NCBI GenBank assembly: GCA_020723185.1
Contig: DYJI01000001.1
Coordinates: forward strand, 124,001 to 188,000
DNA from: Sideroxydans lithotrophicus
GTDB lineage: Bacteria > Pseudomonadota > Gammaproteobacteria > Burkholderiales > Gallionellaceae
DNA: 64,000 bases
Direction of reading: 5' to 3'
Position numbers and translations under genes: made by a program. Position 1 is the stretch's first letter. Each line of letters begins with the position of its first letter. Positions 18,704 through 28,983 of this stretch are shown one piece after another. Under the pieces are notes generated by a model. It saw only the letters and a program-made list of their open reading frames with translations, had not been told where the DNA came from and made no database searches.

Positions 18704-19473
18704 TTCCACACCTTCCAGGGCGCCTTGCCGGATTGCCATAACTCTTCCAGATGCATCTTGTCGCGCAAAGTATCCATCGGTTGCCAGAAGCCGTTGTGGT
18801 GGAAGGCGGCTAGCTGGCCTTCTTCGGCAAGACGTTCGAGCGGTTCGCGCTCCCAGATGGTCTTGTCGTCACCCAGATAGTCGAGGACTGCCGGTGATAG
18901 CACAAAGAATCCCCCATTGATCATCGCACCGTCACCCTGCGGCTTTTCTCTGAAGCTGTTGACCTTGTTGCCACTCATATCCAGCGCACCGAAACGACCC
19001 GGCGGGATCGTGGCGGTCAGGGTGGCTTTGACTTTTTGCGCTTTGTGGAAGGCGATCAGCTCGGTGATATTCACATCGCTCACACCGTCGCCATAGGTAA
19101 AGCAGAACGCTTCTTCATCCTTGACGTAGTCTGCCACTCGCTTCAAACGGCCGCCGGTCATCGTTTCTTCGCCGGTATCCACCAGCGTCACCTTCCATGG
19201 CTCGGCATAACGCTGATGCACTTCCATCTTGTTGTGCTCCATGTCGAAAGTCACATCCGACATGTGCAGGAAGTAGTTGGCGAAATATTCCTTGATCACA
19301 TATCCCTTGTAGCCGCAGCAGATCACGAAGTCGTGTATGCCGTGGGCAGAATAAGTTTTCATGATGTGCCACAGGATCGGCTTGCCACCAATCTCGACCA
19401 TGGGCTTGGGGCGAACGGTTGTTTCTTCACTGATCCGCGTACCGAGTCCGCCTGCAAGAATGACAGCCTTCAC
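18700..19473 (-). CDS. rfbF: Glucose-1-phosphate cytidylyltransferase
   Basis: 257 residues, full length for RfbF. Begins with [17 protein letters not shown], the nucleotidyltransferase glycine loop, and has [18 protein letters not shown] and YGDGVSDVN typical of the cytidylyl enzymes. It makes CDP-glucose from CTP and glucose-1-phosphate, the first step of the CDP-dideoxyhexose branch. The start is GTG at 19473, 11 bases after colD. Confidence 0.96.
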   Translation of the reverse strand: MKAVILAGGLGTRISEETTVRPKPMVEIGGKPILWHIMKTYSAHGIHDFVICCGYKGYVIKEYFANYFLHMSDVTFDMEHNKMEVHQRYAEPWKVTLVDTGEETMTGGRLKRVADYVKDEEAFCFTYGDGVSDVNITELIAFHKAQKVKATLTATIPPGRFGALDMSGNKVNSFREKPQGDGAMINGGFFVLSPAVLDYLGDDKTIWEREPLERLAEEGQLAAFHHNGFWQPMDTLRDKMHLEELWQSGKAPWKVWK

Positions 19474-19484
19474 TTTACTTCTCC

Positions 19485-20651
19485 TTATAGCTTGGCCAAC
19501 GACTCGAATGCTTCCGGAATCGGATAGTGATGATTGCCCACGAACAGGCCGTTTTGATCGATGTGATCGGCATTCTTCAATGTGCCGTGCACTTCAGAGT
19601 CGAAGTATTTCACTACCTCATTCTTGGCGAAGTTACCCGCCACGATAGGACGGCATTCGAACCCCAAATCATTCAGCTTCATCACCAATTCCTTGCGCGT
19701 AAGTTTGCTGCCGGGACGGATCACCAGGCTGAATCCGAACCAACTGCTCTCGCCAATCTCTTGCTGAATGATGATGTCAGGGTGATTGGCCAAGGCGGCT
19801 TGCAGCAGCTTGCCATTCTTTCGACGCTCCTCAACCATGTGTGGCAGCCGTTTCACCTGTTCTACGCCCAATGCACCTTCCATTTCCAGGGGACGAACGT
19901 TATAACCGGGCAACACGAAACGGAACGATTCCTCGAATGGATCATCGCTCTTCTCACTGCAGACTAGATTATGTTTGGGTAGATTGCGGGTCCAACCGTG
20001 CGCGCGCAACGACAGCAGAATCTGATACAGCTCTTCATCGTCGGTGACGATGAGGCCGCCTTCCATGGTGGAGATGTGGTGACTGAAGAACGAGCTGTAG
20101 CTGCCCATCACACCAAAGGTGCCGGCATGCTTACCGTTGAATCGAGCCCCCATGGATTCGCAGTTGTCTTCCATCAGCACGATGTCTCGCCCGCCGATTA
20201 TCTTGTTGATGCGGTCGAAGTCGTTGGGGTTGCCCAGCAGGTTCACGGCCATGATCATGCGCGTTTTGTCGGTGACCGCCTGCTCCAGTTGCTCCAGATC
20301 GTAGTTCAGGGTATTCAGATCGATGTCGACGAACTTGATCTTCAGGCCGTACTGATACAGCGGATAGTAGGTAGTGCTCCAGGATACGGCGGGCACAATC
20401 ACCTCGTCGCCGCGCTTCAACTTCAACTTTCCATTCTGCGTGTAGAACAATGCCGCCACCATCAGCAGGTTCGAAGATGAACCCGAGTTCACCATCACGC
20501 AATATTTGCTGTCGACATATTTGGCGAAATCGCGCTCGAATGCCTGCACGTTCGCGCCCATGGTGAACATGCCGGACGCGATAACCCGCTGCATCGCATC
20601 GAGTTCTTCTTGCCCCCAGGAGGCTGTAGCTAACGGAAACTTGAAACTCAT
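19485..20651 (-). CDS. colD: GDP-4-keto-6-deoxy-D-mannose 3-dehydratase (ColD)
   Basis: 388 residues, PLP-dependent DegT fold. The lysine that would hold PLP is replaced by histidine (residues 191-192 in [12 protein letters not shown]), as in ColD, where His removes the C3 hydroxyl of GDP-4-keto-6-deoxymannose. The wider sequence ([42 protein letters not shown]) also fits ColD. It overlaps the fcl/colC gene by an ATGA junction and completes the GDP-L-colitose route together with manC, manB and gmd. It lacks the iron-sulfur cysteines of RfbH. Confidence 0.93.
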   Translation of the reverse strand: MSFKFPLATASWGQEELDAMQRVIASGMFTMGANVQAFERDFAKYVDSKYCVMVNSGSSSNLLMVAALFYTQNGKLKLKRGDEVIVPAVSWSTTYYPLYQYGLKIKFVDIDLNTLNYDLEQLEQAVTDKTRMIMAVNLLGNPNDFDRINKIIGGRDIVLMEDNCESMGARFNGKHAGTFGVMGSYSSFFSHHISTMEGGLIVTDDEELYQILLSLRAHGWTRNLPKHNLVCSEKSDDPFEESFRFVLPGYNVRPLEMEGALGVEQVKRLPHMVEERRKNGKLLQAALANHPDIIIQQEIGESSWFGFSLVIRPGSKLTRKELVMKLNDLGFECRPIVAGNFAKNEVVKYFDSEVHGTLKNADHIDQNGLFVGNHHYPIPEAFESLAKL

Positions 20652-21580
20652 TGTAAAAACTCCCTTAGATAATAGTCGTATGTTTTTTCGATACCGCTGC
20701 GTAACTCATTCTGTGCACGCCACCCCCAAGCCAACTGGCGCTCTACGCTGACCAGTTTGCGCGCCATGCCGACGGGTTTGCTCAGATCATGGGCGAAAGC
20801 GCCTGTGTATCCCATCACGTCTGCTGCCGCCTGGTAATACTCGTTGATGGTGTAGTCATGCCCCAGCCCGATGTTCATCATGACGGGCAGCACTTCGAAT
20901 TCTTTGATCGCTCGAACCAGAGCATCCGCCAAATCACCCGAGTACATGAATTCGCGCCGGGCTGTGCCGTCACCCCATATTTCCACCGATTCCTGCCCGT
21001 TTTGCTTGGCCTGATGGACTTTATGGATGATTGCCGGAATCAGGTGGGAATGCGCCGGATCGAATTTGTCGTAGCGTCCGTAGAGATTGCAGGGAATGAG
21101 TGTTTTGTACTGATAGCTGGCATCTTCGCGCATGATGTATTCGCACAGCCGTGCCGTAACCACTTTGGCCAGCGCATAGCCTTCGTTGGTCGGCTCCAAC
21201 TCGCCCTTGAGTACCAGGTCTTCCTTCAATGGCTCGTTGTGGTTGCGCGGATACATGCAGGAGCTGCCCAGATTGAGCAGTTGTTTGACGCCCGCCTGGC
21301 GCGAAGCCCAAACGATGTTGCGCCCCATGTCGAGGTTCTCCAGCAGGAAGCCCACCGGCTCGCGCATGTTGGCCTGGATACCGCCCACCTTGCCTGCCGC
21401 GTGGATGACCATGTCCGGCTGGTGCGCGCGCAGATAGGCTTGCACTTCATTGAAGTTGCACAGGTCCAATTCGGCACTGCGCGGCGCGAGGACTTCGAAC
21501 TCGCCGATGGCAGGATGCTCGAGCAGATTGCGCCCGACCATGCCGCCACCGCCCGTCAACAGGAGTCTTTTCTTGCTCAT
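20648..21580 (-). CDS. GDP-L-colitose synthase or GDP-L-fucose synthase (ColC/Fcl)
   Basis: 310 residues with TGGGGMVGRNLLEHP at the N-terminus, GSSCMYP and NEGYALAKVV (Tyr-x3-Lys), the pattern of the epimerase/reductase family that contains both Fcl (WcaG) and ColC. The overlap with colD argues that it acts on the ColD product and makes GDP-L-colitose; use on GDP-4-keto-6-deoxymannose to make GDP-L-fucose is equally possible from sequence. Only one such gene is present. The stop is shared with the colD start (ATGA). Confidence 0.9.
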   Translation of the reverse strand: MSKKRLLLTGGGGMVGRNLLEHPAIGEFEVLAPRSAELDLCNFNEVQAYLRAHQPDMVIHAAGKVGGIQANMREPVGFLLENLDMGRNIVWASRQAGVKQLLNLGSSCMYPRNHNEPLKEDLVLKGELEPTNEGYALAKVVTARLCEYIMREDASYQYKTLIPCNLYGRYDKFDPAHSHLIPAIIHKVHQAKQNGQESVEIWGDGTARREFMYSGDLADALVRAIKEFEVLPVMMNIGLGHDYTINEYYQAAADVMGYTGAFAHDLSKPVGMARKLVSVERQLAWGWRAQNELRSGIEKTYDYYLREFLQ

Positions 21581-21590
21581 GGGCTGAATC

Positions 21591-22682
21591 TTATTCGTGC
21601 GGATTGAACGCTGCGTAACCGTGCTTTTTCACCAGCTCGTCACGCTCCGCCCCCTTCAGGTCCTCGCGCACCATCTCGGCGACCAGCTCGTCGAAGCTGA
21701 TCTTAGGCGTCCAGCCCAGCTTGGTTTTTGCCTTGCTTGCATCGCCCAGCAGCGTTTCGACTTCGGTCGGACGGAAATAGCGCGGGTCGACAGCAACGAT
21801 ACACTTGCCTGAGGCATCGTAGCCCTTCTCATCCACACCCTCGCCTTTCCAGGTGATCGCCATACCCAGTTCTTTAGCTGCGGCATTGACGAAATCACGA
21901 ACGCTGTATTGCACACCGGTTGCAATGACGAAATCTTCCGGCTTGTCTTGTTGCAGCATCAACCACTGCATCTCGACGTAGTCTTTGGCATGCCCCCAGT
22001 CGCGCAGGGAATCCATATTGCCCAGATACAGGCATTCTTGCAGCCCCAGCTTGATACGTGCCAGCGCACGGGTGATCTTGCGGGTGACGAAGGTCTCGCC
22101 GCGGATCGGGCTTTCGTGGTTGAACAGGATGCCGTTGCAGGCATAGATACCATAGGCTTCGCGGTAGTTGACGGTGATCCAGTAGGCATACAGTTTCGCC
22201 ACTGCGTATGGACTGCGCGGATAGAACGGTGTGGTCTCTTTCTGCGGAATTTCCTGCACAAGGCCATACAACTCGGAAGTCGAAGCCTGGTAGAAACGCG
22301 TCTTTTTGGTCAGACCGAGGATGCGGATCGCTTCGAGGATACGCAATGCGCCCAGCGCGTCAGAGTTGGCTGTGTATTCAGGCTCTTCGAACGAAACGGC
22401 CACATGGCTCTGCGCGGCCAGGTTGTAGATTTCGTCGGGCTGAACTTTCTGGATGATATGCGTCAGACTGGAAGAGTCAGTCATATCGCCATGATGCAAG
22501 AAGAAGGGTTTGCCAGTTTCGTGAACGTCATGGAACAGATGATCGATGCGCCCGGTATTGAACAATGAGCTGCGACGCTTGATACCGTGCACCTCGTAAC
22601 CCTTGTCCAACAACATTTCTGCGAGATATGCACCATCCTGCCCCGTGACACCCGTAATCAAAGCCACTTTTTTCTTGCTCAA
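21591..22682 (-). CDS. gmd: GDP-mannose 4,6-dehydratase
   Basis: 363 residues. [19 protein letters not shown] is the Gmd NADP site, followed by [28 protein letters not shown] and [15 protein letters not shown] with the catalytic Tyr-x3-Lys, and [16 protein letters not shown]. It forms GDP-4-keto-6-deoxy-D-mannose, the branch point for fucose and colitose. The start is TTG at 22682 with GGAG eight bases upstream; it lies 22 bases after manB. Confidence 0.97.
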   Translation of the reverse strand: MSKKKVALITGVTGQDGAYLAEMLLDKGYEVHGIKRRSSLFNTGRIDHLFHDVHETGKPFFLHHGDMTDSSSLTHIIQKVQPDEIYNLAAQSHVAVSFEEPEYTANSDALGALRILEAIRILGLTKKTRFYQASTSELYGLVQEIPQKETTPFYPRSPYAVAKLYAYWITVNYREAYGIYACNGILFNHESPIRGETFVTRKITRALARIKLGLQECLYLGNMDSLRDWGHAKDYVEMQWLMLQQDKPEDFVIATGVQYSVRDFVNAAAKELGMAITWKGEGVDEKGYDASGKCIVAVDPRYFRPTEVETLLGDASKAKTKLGWTPKISFDELVAEMVREDLKGAERDELVKKHGYAAFNPHE

Positions 22683-22704
22683 AATATTCTCCTCATCTCA
22701 ATCA

Positions 22705-24078
22705 TTAATTCTCAAAACTCATTTCAATCAGCCCTGCAATCTCTGCTACGCGCTCTTTCATCAATCCCGCATCCCTTCGCGCCTCTACATTCAGTCGCAA
22801 TAATGGCTCCGTATTCGACCCCCGCAGATTGAAGCGCCATTCTGCAAATTCGACGCTCACACCGTCGGTACGGTCGACTTTCGGATTCTGAGGCAGATAA
22901 TTCAGCAATATACGCTCGATGGTCTGCTTAACATCACTCACGCGGTAATTGATCTCTCCGCTGCACGGATAGGCGGCGATGCGCTCATCCACCAGTTTCG
23001 AGAGTCGTTTGCCGCTGCGGCTCATCAGTTCCGTCACCAGCAACCACGGGATCATGCCGCTGTCGCAGTAGGCGAAGTCGCGAAAGTAGTGGTGGGCGCT
23101 CATCTCGCCGCCGTAGATGGCGTTCTCGGTACGCATGCGTTCCTTGATGAAGGCATGGCCGGTCTTGGACTGTATGGGCACACCGCCGGCTTCCTTCACT
23201 ACATCGATGGTGTTCCAGGTAAGGCGCGGATCGTGGATGATCTTCTCGCCCGGATGCTTGGCAAGGAATGCCGCGGCCAATAGTCCGACGATGTAATAGC
23301 CTTCGATGAATTCGCCCCGCTCGTCGAACAGGAAGCAGCGATCGAAGTCGCCGTCCCAGGCGATGCCCATGTCAGCGCCGTGCGATTTGACGGCATCGCT
23401 TGTGGCTGCACGATTCTCCGGCAGCAGGGGATTGGGAATGCCGTTGGGGAAACTTCCATCCGCCTCGTGGTGGACCTTGATGAAGGTGACGGGGATGTTG
23501 AGTGCTTTGAAGCGCACTTCGATCTCGTCGATCACATGGCCTGCCGCGCCGTTGCCGGCATTCACCACCAACTTGAGGGGCTTGATGGCAGCCGCCTCAA
23601 TGTAGGTCAGCAGATGATCTACAAAAGGATTGAGGATCGAGGATTGAGTCAGCGTTCCGCGTTTACCTGCCGGACCGAACTGGTTTGTTTCGGCCAAAGT
23701 CTGGATGGCTTTGAGTCCGGTATCCCCGCTGATGGGTACCGCACCGCGCGCGACCAGCTTCATACCGTTGTAGTCCATCGGGTTATGGCTGGCGGTGACT
23801 TCGATGCCGCCGTCCACATCCAGATGGAAGGCGGCGAAGTAGATCTCTTCGGTACCGGTCATGCCGATGTCGACGACATCCGCGCCGCCGTCCATCAGGC
23901 CATCGGCCAGGGCCTGCTTGAGCGTGGCGCTGGTCGGTCGCACATCGCCGCCAACCACCACGCGCCCTGCACCGAGATGCTGCGCATACGCACGGCCTAT
24001 ACGGTAGGCGATGTCGTCGTTCAGTTCTTCGCCGAGCTTGCCGCGAATGTCATATGCCTTGAAACATGTGAGCGTCAT
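22705..24078 (-). CDS. manB: Phosphomannomutase
   Basis: 457 residues of the alpha-D-phosphohexomutase family. [11 protein letters not shown] starts the protein, [12 protein letters not shown] carries the phosphoserine loop, [14 protein letters not shown] is the Mg2+ site, and [15 protein letters not shown] is the phosphate-binding C-terminal loop. It converts mannose-6-phosphate to mannose-1-phosphate for ManC. The start codon shares an ATGA junction with the manC stop. Confidence 0.95.
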   Translation of the reverse strand: MTLTCFKAYDIRGKLGEELNDDIAYRIGRAYAQHLGAGRVVVGGDVRPTSATLKQALADGLMDGGADVVDIGMTGTEEIYFAAFHLDVDGGIEVTASHNPMDYNGMKLVARGAVPISGDTGLKAIQTLAETNQFGPAGKRGTLTQSSILNPFVDHLLTYIEAAAIKPLKLVVNAGNGAAGHVIDEIEVRFKALNIPVTFIKVHHEADGSFPNGIPNPLLPENRAATSDAVKSHGADMGIAWDGDFDRCFLFDERGEFIEGYYIVGLLAAAFLAKHPGEKIIHDPRLTWNTIDVVKEAGGVPIQSKTGHAFIKERMRTENAIYGGEMSAHHYFRDFAYCDSGMIPWLLVTELMSRSGKRLSKLVDERIAAYPCSGEINYRVSDVKQTIERILLNYLPQNPKVDRTDGVSVEFAEWRFNLRGSNTEPLLRLNVEARRDAGLMKERVAEIAGLIEMSFEN

Positions 24079-25508
24079 TGCGGGGCCCTGCCGTATTTGT
24101 CATCAAAGCGGACGATATCGTCTTCGCCCAGATATTCGCCGCTCTGCACCTCGATCATCACCAGCGGCAACATGCCGGGATTTTCCAGACGGTGTTTGTG
24201 GCCGGCAGGAATGTAGGTCGATTCGTTGGTCTGCACATACAACTCTTGTTGGCCGTTGACCACCTTTGCCATGCCGCTGACAACGATCCAGTGTTCGCTG
24301 CGATGGTGATGCATCTGCAAGCTGAGACTGGCACCGGGCTTGACTTCGATGCGCTTGATCTTGAAATGGGAACCTTCTTCCAACACGGTGTAAGTCCCCC
24401 AGGGACGGTGCACGGTCGAATGCAATCGGTGCGCTTCGTGCCCCTCCGCCTTGAGTTTGGCGAAGACATGTTTGACGTTCTGCGAGCTGTTGCGGTCCGC
24501 GACCAGCAGCGCATCCGGCGTATCGATGATGACCAGATCTTTTACGCCGACTGCGGCGACCAAACGATCTGCACTCTGTATGTAACAGTTGCTCGCTTCA
24601 TACAGTATCGCTTCGCCTTCGACCCGATTGCCCGCTGCATCGGCTGCCGTCAGGTCCCCCAAGGCAGACCACGAGCCAATGTCGCTCCAGCCGATCTCGC
24701 AGGCCACGACAGCTACGTTCGCCGACTTCTCCATCAAGGCATAGTCGATCGAGTCATCAGGAACTTCCTTGAATGTGTCCGCATCCAGTTCGAGCTGGCT
24801 CACTGCCTCCCCTTCCATCTTTTTGGAGACGGTGATGCTGCGCTTGACTGCCTCCAGCACCCTCGGACAGTGCAACTGCATTTCCTTCAGCATCGCTCCC
24901 GCTTGGAAACAGAACATGCCGGAGTTCCACAGGAAGCGGCCGGATGCCAGATATTCACCCGCTGTTTTGAAGTCGGGTTTTTCAACGAAGCGTTTGACCT
25001 CGTTGCCATCAGCTTCGATATAGCCAAATCCCGTTTCCGGCCGGTCCGGGCGAATACCGAAGGTCACTAATTTGCCTTGTTGTGCCAAGCCCAATGCGCT
25101 GGCAACTGCCTCGGCGAAAGCTGTCTGATCCGCGATGAGGTGATCCGCGGCCAACACCAGCAGGCACGCGTCTTCGCCGTGTTTCTCAGCAATCTGCATG
25201 GCTGCCGCAGCAATCGCAGGCGCGGTATTGCGTCCGAACGGCTCCAAGATATATCGGTTCGGTAGATTCGTTTTCCCAACCGGGCCCGAGACCTCGCTGT
25301 ATTCGTCTTCAGTCTTGAAGAACAATTCGCGGTTGGTGACGGTCAGCATCTCCGTCACCTGCGGCAACACTGCGCCACGCAACCAGGCTTTTTGCAGCAG
25401 ACTTTGTCCATCTACCAAACGGATGAAAGGCTTGGGATGCGCTTCTCTGGATACGGGCCATAACCGCGAACCGGCTCCGCCGCACAAGATGGTCGGTATC
25501 AATTTCAT
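24075..25508 (-). CDS. manC: Mannose-1-phosphate guanylyltransferase / mannose-6-phosphate isomerase
   Basis: 477 residues, two domains. The first 350 or so form the guanylyltransferase, starting [19 protein letters not shown] and including [14 protein letters not shown]. The last 115 form the type II isomerase cupin, with [12 protein letters not shown] and [13 protein letters not shown] metal ligands. The product GDP-mannose feeds gmd. The start overlaps the stop of the MarR regulator (ATGA), so regulator and pathway are translated together. Confidence 0.97.
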   Translation of the reverse strand: MKLIPTILCGGAGSRLWPVSREAHPKPFIRLVDGQSLLQKAWLRGAVLPQVTEMLTVTNRELFFKTEDEYSEVSGPVGKTNLPNRYILEPFGRNTAPAIAAAAMQIAEKHGEDACLLVLAADHLIADQTAFAEAVASALGLAQQGKLVTFGIRPDRPETGFGYIEADGNEVKRFVEKPDFKTAGEYLASGRFLWNSGMFCFQAGAMLKEMQLHCPRVLEAVKRSITVSKKMEGEAVSQLELDADTFKEVPDDSIDYALMEKSANVAVVACEIGWSDIGSWSALGDLTAADAAGNRVEGEAILYEASNCYIQSADRLVAAVGVKDLVIIDTPDALLVADRNSSQNVKHVFAKLKAEGHEAHRLHSTVHRPWGTYTVLEEGSHFKIKRIEVKPGASLSLQMHHHRSEHWIVVSGMAKVVNGQQELYVQTNESTYIPAGHKHRLENPGMLPLVMIEVQSGEYLGEDDIVRFDDKYGRAPQ

Positions 25509-25867
25509 GCTTGTTTACTCGCCTGATTTTGTTGTTCTGCTTCGTGCTGCAATTCTTCGATCTCAGCCTTGAGTCGCTCGTATTCCTGCACTTTGGCCTT
25601 GAGAAAGTCCACGGTCATGCGCGCCTTCTGCTCGATCCCGCTCGGGGTTAACAGATAGGCATAGGCCAGTTTATTGTTGTTGTTGCGAAAGTTGTTGATC
25701 TTCACGCTTCCCTTTTCAACCAGCGCATTCAGGCAATAGTTAACCTTGCCGAGACTGACACCCAGCTTTTTTGCCAAGTCGCGCTGAGACATTCCGGGAT
25801 TCTCTTCCAGTGTCTTGAGTAGCGTGTAGTGTGTGTTTTCGTCGAGCATTCGTCTGCGTTCAACCAT
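25505..25867 (-). CDS. EPS-associated MarR-type transcriptional regulator
   Basis: 120 residues. A winged helix-turn-helix runs over MSQRDLAKKLGVSLGKVNYC, then a wing with a Lys/Asn-rich turn, then a C-terminal coiled coil (VQEYERLKAEIEELQHEAE). This matches the small MarR-like regulators found at the head of exopolysaccharide operons. It is the first gene of the 23-gene polysaccharide operon and is coupled to manC. ATG 25867 lies only about six bases from the predicted transcription start; ATG 25849 (MLDENTHY) is a good alternative and resembles the usual family N-terminus. Confidence 0.85.
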   Translation of the reverse strand: MVERRRMLDENTHYTLLKTLEENPGMSQRDLAKKLGVSLGKVNYCLNALVEKGSVKINNFRNNNNKLAYAYLLTPSGIEQKARMTVDFLKAKVQEYERLKAEIEELQHEAEQQNQASKQA

Positions 25868-25879
25868 TGAACGGGCGGC

Positions 25880-25908
25880 ATTACACAGGCTCGAACGAAC
25901 CGTGTCAA
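25880..25908 (-). promoter_or_regulatory. Sigma-70 promoter of the polysaccharide operon
   Basis: Read on the minus strand: TTGACA (25908-25903), 17-base spacer, TGTAAT (25885-25880). The -35 is perfect, the spacing ideal, and the -10 differs at one base. It lies just before the MarR regulator gene, so it should drive the whole operon. Confidence 0.8.
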
Positions 25909-25964
25909 GCCACGATGCGGGGGTTTTGGCTACAATATCGCCCTATTCCCTCCGATCTCAACAA

Positions 25965-27017
25965 GTGACCGCACCGCTCCCTGCTTCGCCGCATATCGCC
26001 ATCGTCCGCTTTTCAGCGCTGGGCGATGTGACGATGGCCGCCGCCGCCGTGCGCGCGCTGCGCCGCGCCCTGCCGGACGCAAGCCTGACCTGGGTCACCA
26101 GTCCGCTCGCCCATTCTTTGCTCGAAGGCATGGAAGGCGTGAATTTCCTGGTGCTGGAGAAACCGCGCAGCCTGTCCGATTATCGCGCCTGCTACCGTCT
26201 GCTCCGCGCACAGCGTTTCGACGCGGTGCTGGCGATGCAGGCCAACCTGCGCATCAACCTGCTCTATCCCGCGTTGCGCGCCCCGCTCAAGATCGGCTTC
26301 GACCGCACCCGCGCGCGCGAAGGGCAATGGCTGTTCTGCAACCGCCGCATCCGCTTTGAAGACGAACATCTGGTCGACAGCTTCCTCGCCTTCGCCCGCG
26401 AACTGACCGGTGCGCCGGCCAGCGCGGAATGGGAGCTGCCGCTCTCCCACGCCGACCGCGCCTGGGCGCAGGAAAAGCTCGCCACGTTGCCGCGCCCGCT
26501 GATCGCCCTGCATCCGGTATCCAGCAAGATGGAGCGCAACTGGCTGACACCGCGCTATGTCAAGGTGATCGAACTGGCGGTCAAGTTCTTCGACTGCGGC
26601 ATCGTCATCACGGGCGGCAACGCCCCCGACGAACGCGCGATCTGCGAACGACTGGCCCAGGTCGCGCCGCGCCACACCCTGAACCTGTGCGGCCGCACCA
26701 CCCCGAAACAGCTCGCGGCCGTGCTCACCGAAGCGGACGTGCTGATCGCCCCTGACACCGCCGCCGTGCATCTCGCCCGCGCCGTGGACACGCCAGTGGT
26801 CGGCCTCTACGCCGTCGCTCCGGCACGCCTCACCGGCCCCTACCAGCGCACCGGGTATTGCATCGACAACTATGCCGACGCGGCGCGTGAATTCCTCGGC
26901 AAAGACCCTGCGCACCTGCCCTGGAACACGCGGGTGCACCACCCCGGCGCGATGGCGCTGATCGAAGTCGAAGACGTGATGCAGCAACTGGCGCGTGCGC
27001 TGGGAGAGCGCGCATGA
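25965..27017 (+). CDS. GT9 family LPS heptosyltransferase-like protein
   Basis: 350 residues from GTG 25965. IAIVRFSALGDVTMAAAAV is the N-terminal GT9 motif, IALHPVSSKMERNW and APDTAAVHLARAVDTPVVGLY are the donor-binding signature of heptosyltransferases (WaaC/WaaF/WaaQ group). It overlaps waaA by ATGA, so it likely works on the LPS inner core. A weak -10 (TACAAT, 25931-25936) lies upstream. A longer in-frame reading to 25833 overlaps the divergent regulator and is not preferred. Which heptose position is used is unclear. Confidence 0.9.
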   Translation: MTAPLPASPHIAIVRFSALGDVTMAAAAVRALRRALPDASLTWVTSPLAHSLLEGMEGVNFLVLEKPRSLSDYRACYRLLRAQRFDAVLAMQANLRINLLYPALRAPLKIGFDRTRAREGQWLFCNRRIRFEDEHLVDSFLAFARELTGAPASAEWELPLSHADRAWAQEKLATLPRPLIALHPVSSKMERNWLTPRYVKVIELAVKFFDCGIVITGGNAPDERAICERLAQVAPRHTLNLCGRTTPKQLAAVLTEADVLIAPDTAAVHLARAVDTPVVGLYAVAPARLTGPYQRTGYCIDNYADAAREFLGKDPAHLPWNTRVHHPGAMALIEVEDVMQQLARALGERA

Positions 27018-28294
27018 GGTTGTTCGACAATCGGTACGCCTACACCCTGTTGCTGTGGCTGCTGCTGCCCTATGTGCTGTTGCACCTGTGGTGGCGCGCG
27101 CGCAGGCAGCCGGAATACCTGCGCCACATCGGCGAGCGCTTCGGACGCTACAACGTGCGTAGCGACAAGCCGGTGATCTGGCTACACACCGTCTCGGTCG
27201 GCGAGACCCGCGCCGCCGCCGCGCTGGTGCGCGCCCTGCGCGAACGCTATCCGGACCATCAGCTCCTGCTCACCCACACCACACCCACCGGCCGCGCCGC
27301 CAGCGAACAGCTCTATGGCGACGACGTGCTGCGCGTGTACCTGCCCTACGACTACCCGTTCGCGGTGCGTCGCTTCCTGCGCCATTTCCGCCCGCAGGCG
27401 GGCGTGCTGCTGGAGACCGAGATCTGGTTCAACCTCATCCAGGGATGTCGCGACACGAAAGTGCCCCTGCTGTTGCTCAATGCGCGCCTGTCCGAACGCT
27501 CGGCGCGCAAATACGCGCGCTTCCCGCAGCTCACCCGCGACGGCCTGCAAGCCCTCACCCACATCGCCGCTCAGACCGATGCGGATGCAGCGCGGCTCAA
27601 GGTGCTGAGCGGAAAAGAGGTTTCGGTGATGGGAAATCTGAAGTTCGATATCGAACCGCCCGAATACCAGATCGAGCTCGGCGAGACACTGCGCGGCTGG
27701 TGCAAACCGCAGCGCCCGCTGTTCCTGGCCGCCAGCACGCGCGAAGGCGAAGAGGCCCTTCTGCTAGATGCCCTGCAACATGTGAACATCGAAGGTTTGC
27801 TCACCATCATTGTCCCGCGCCATCCGCAACGCTTCGATGAAGTCGAACGGCTCATCAGGCAACGCGGCTTCCGCATGCAACGCCGCAGCCATTGGGACAG
27901 TGAGACCTGTGACGCCGGCACGCAGATCCTGCTCGGCGACAGCATGGGCGAGATGTTCGCCTACTACACCGCCAGCGACGTCGCCTTCATCGGCGGCAGC
28001 CTGTTGCCGCTGGGCGGGCAGAACCTGATCGAGGCCGCCGCCTGCGGCACGCCGGTACTGATCGGCCCGCACACCTTCAATTTCAACGACGCCACCGAAC
28101 AGGCCATCGCCTGCGGTGCCGCGCTGCGTGTGCAGGATGCTGACGAACTAATACGGAAAGTGGGGGCGCTGTTACAGGATGATTCAGCGCTACGCCAGAT
28201 GGGAGCGTGCGGCCTGCGATTCGCCAATGCCAATCGTGGCGCAACGGAACGAGCGACCGCAACGGTCACTCCTTTTCTAACTCACTCGAGATAG
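27014..28294 (+). CDS. waaA: 3-deoxy-D-manno-octulosonic acid (Kdo) transferase
   Basis: 426 residues: an N-terminal membrane anchor (YTLLLWLLLPYVLLHLW), then the GT-B domain with IWLHTVSVGETRAA, LLTHTTPTGRAA, VYLPYDYP and LLETEIWFNLI, all WaaA hallmarks, and a C-terminal FIGGSLLPLGGQNLIEAA donor site. It adds Kdo to lipid IVA at the inner membrane. It shares an ATGA junction with the preceding GT9 gene and ends convergently with cysC; the 59 bases between show no clear terminator. Confidence 0.97.
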   Translation: MRLFDNRYAYTLLLWLLLPYVLLHLWWRARRQPEYLRHIGERFGRYNVRSDKPVIWLHTVSVGETRAAAALVRALRERYPDHQLLLTHTTPTGRAASEQLYGDDVLRVYLPYDYPFAVRRFLRHFRPQAGVLLETEIWFNLIQGCRDTKVPLLLLNARLSERSARKYARFPQLTRDGLQALTHIAAQTDADAARLKVLSGKEVSVMGNLKFDIEPPEYQIELGETLRGWCKPQRPLFLAASTREGEEALLLDALQHVNIEGLLTIIVPRHPQRFDEVERLIRQRGFRMQRRSHWDSETCDAGTQILLGDSMGEMFAYYTASDVAFIGGSLLPLGGQNLIEAAACGTPVLIGPHTFNFNDATEQAIACGAALRVQDADELIRKVGALLQDDSALRQMGACGLRFANANRGATERATATVTPFLTHSR

Positions 28295-28353
28295 ATTTTC
28301 TATTGGGCATGAGGATCATCGCCCCATCACCCCTTGATCTGATGATATCGCGT

Positions 28354-28974
28354 TCAATCTTTGACTATGCCGCGCTCGCGCAGCAAGCGCATAACCATCG
28401 ATACCGATTCCTCGATACTCAGCACACTCGTCTCCACTGCCAATTCGGGGTTGTCCGGAGCTTCGTAGGGCGAGGAGATGCCGGTGAAGTCCTTGATCTC
28501 GCCGGCGCGCGCACGTTTGTACATCCCCTTCACATCGCGCTGTTCGCACACTTCCAGCGGAGAATTGCAATAGATTTCCAGGAAATCCCCGTGTGGCACC
28601 AGCGAACGCACGCGCTCGCGATCACTGCGGAATGGCGAGATGAAGGCGGTCAGTACGATCACACCGGTTTCAACGAACAGTTTGGACAACTCCCCGATAC
28701 GGCGGATGTTCTCCACGCGATCCTCATTGGAAAATCCGAGGTCAGCGCACAGCCCGTGACGCACGTTGTCGCCATCCAGCACGATGGTGCGGCAACCCAT
28801 GCAATGCAGCGCCTCTTCCACCGCGTGCGCGAGCGTTGATTTGCCGGCACCGGAAAGGCCGGTGAACCACAGGATCACACTGCGATGGCCGTTCATCGTT
28901 TCGCGCCGTTCGCGCGTCACGGTGGCGTGATGCCACACCACGTTGGCCGATTTATTCGGGTTGTTGTCTGCCAT
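28354..28974 (-). CDS. cysC: Adenylylsulfate (APS) kinase
   Basis: 206 residues with the P-loop GLSGAGKST at about residues 38-46, [33 protein letters not shown] and [18 protein letters not shown], the full set of CysC motifs. It phosphorylates APS to PAPS. It lies nine bases after rfbD and so is co-transcribed with dTDP-rhamnose genes; no cysD, cysN, cysH or sulfotransferase is seen in the window. Confidence 0.95.
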   Translation of the reverse strand: MADNNPNKSANVVWHHATVTRERRETMNGHRSVILWFTGLSGAGKSTLAHAVEEALHCMGCRTIVLDGDNVRHGLCADLGFSNEDRVENIRRIGELSKLFVETGVIVLTAFISPFRSDRERVRSLVPHGDFLEIYCNSPLEVCEQRDVKGMYKRARAGEIKDFTGISSPYEAPDNPELAVETSVLSIEESVSMVMRLLRERGIVKD

Positions 28975-28983
28975 GTCCTTCCC

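Noticed and set aside
19485..20651. Sugar aminotransferase (perosamine synthase type)
   Set aside because: The PLP lysine is replaced by histidine, which marks the ColD dehydratase group.
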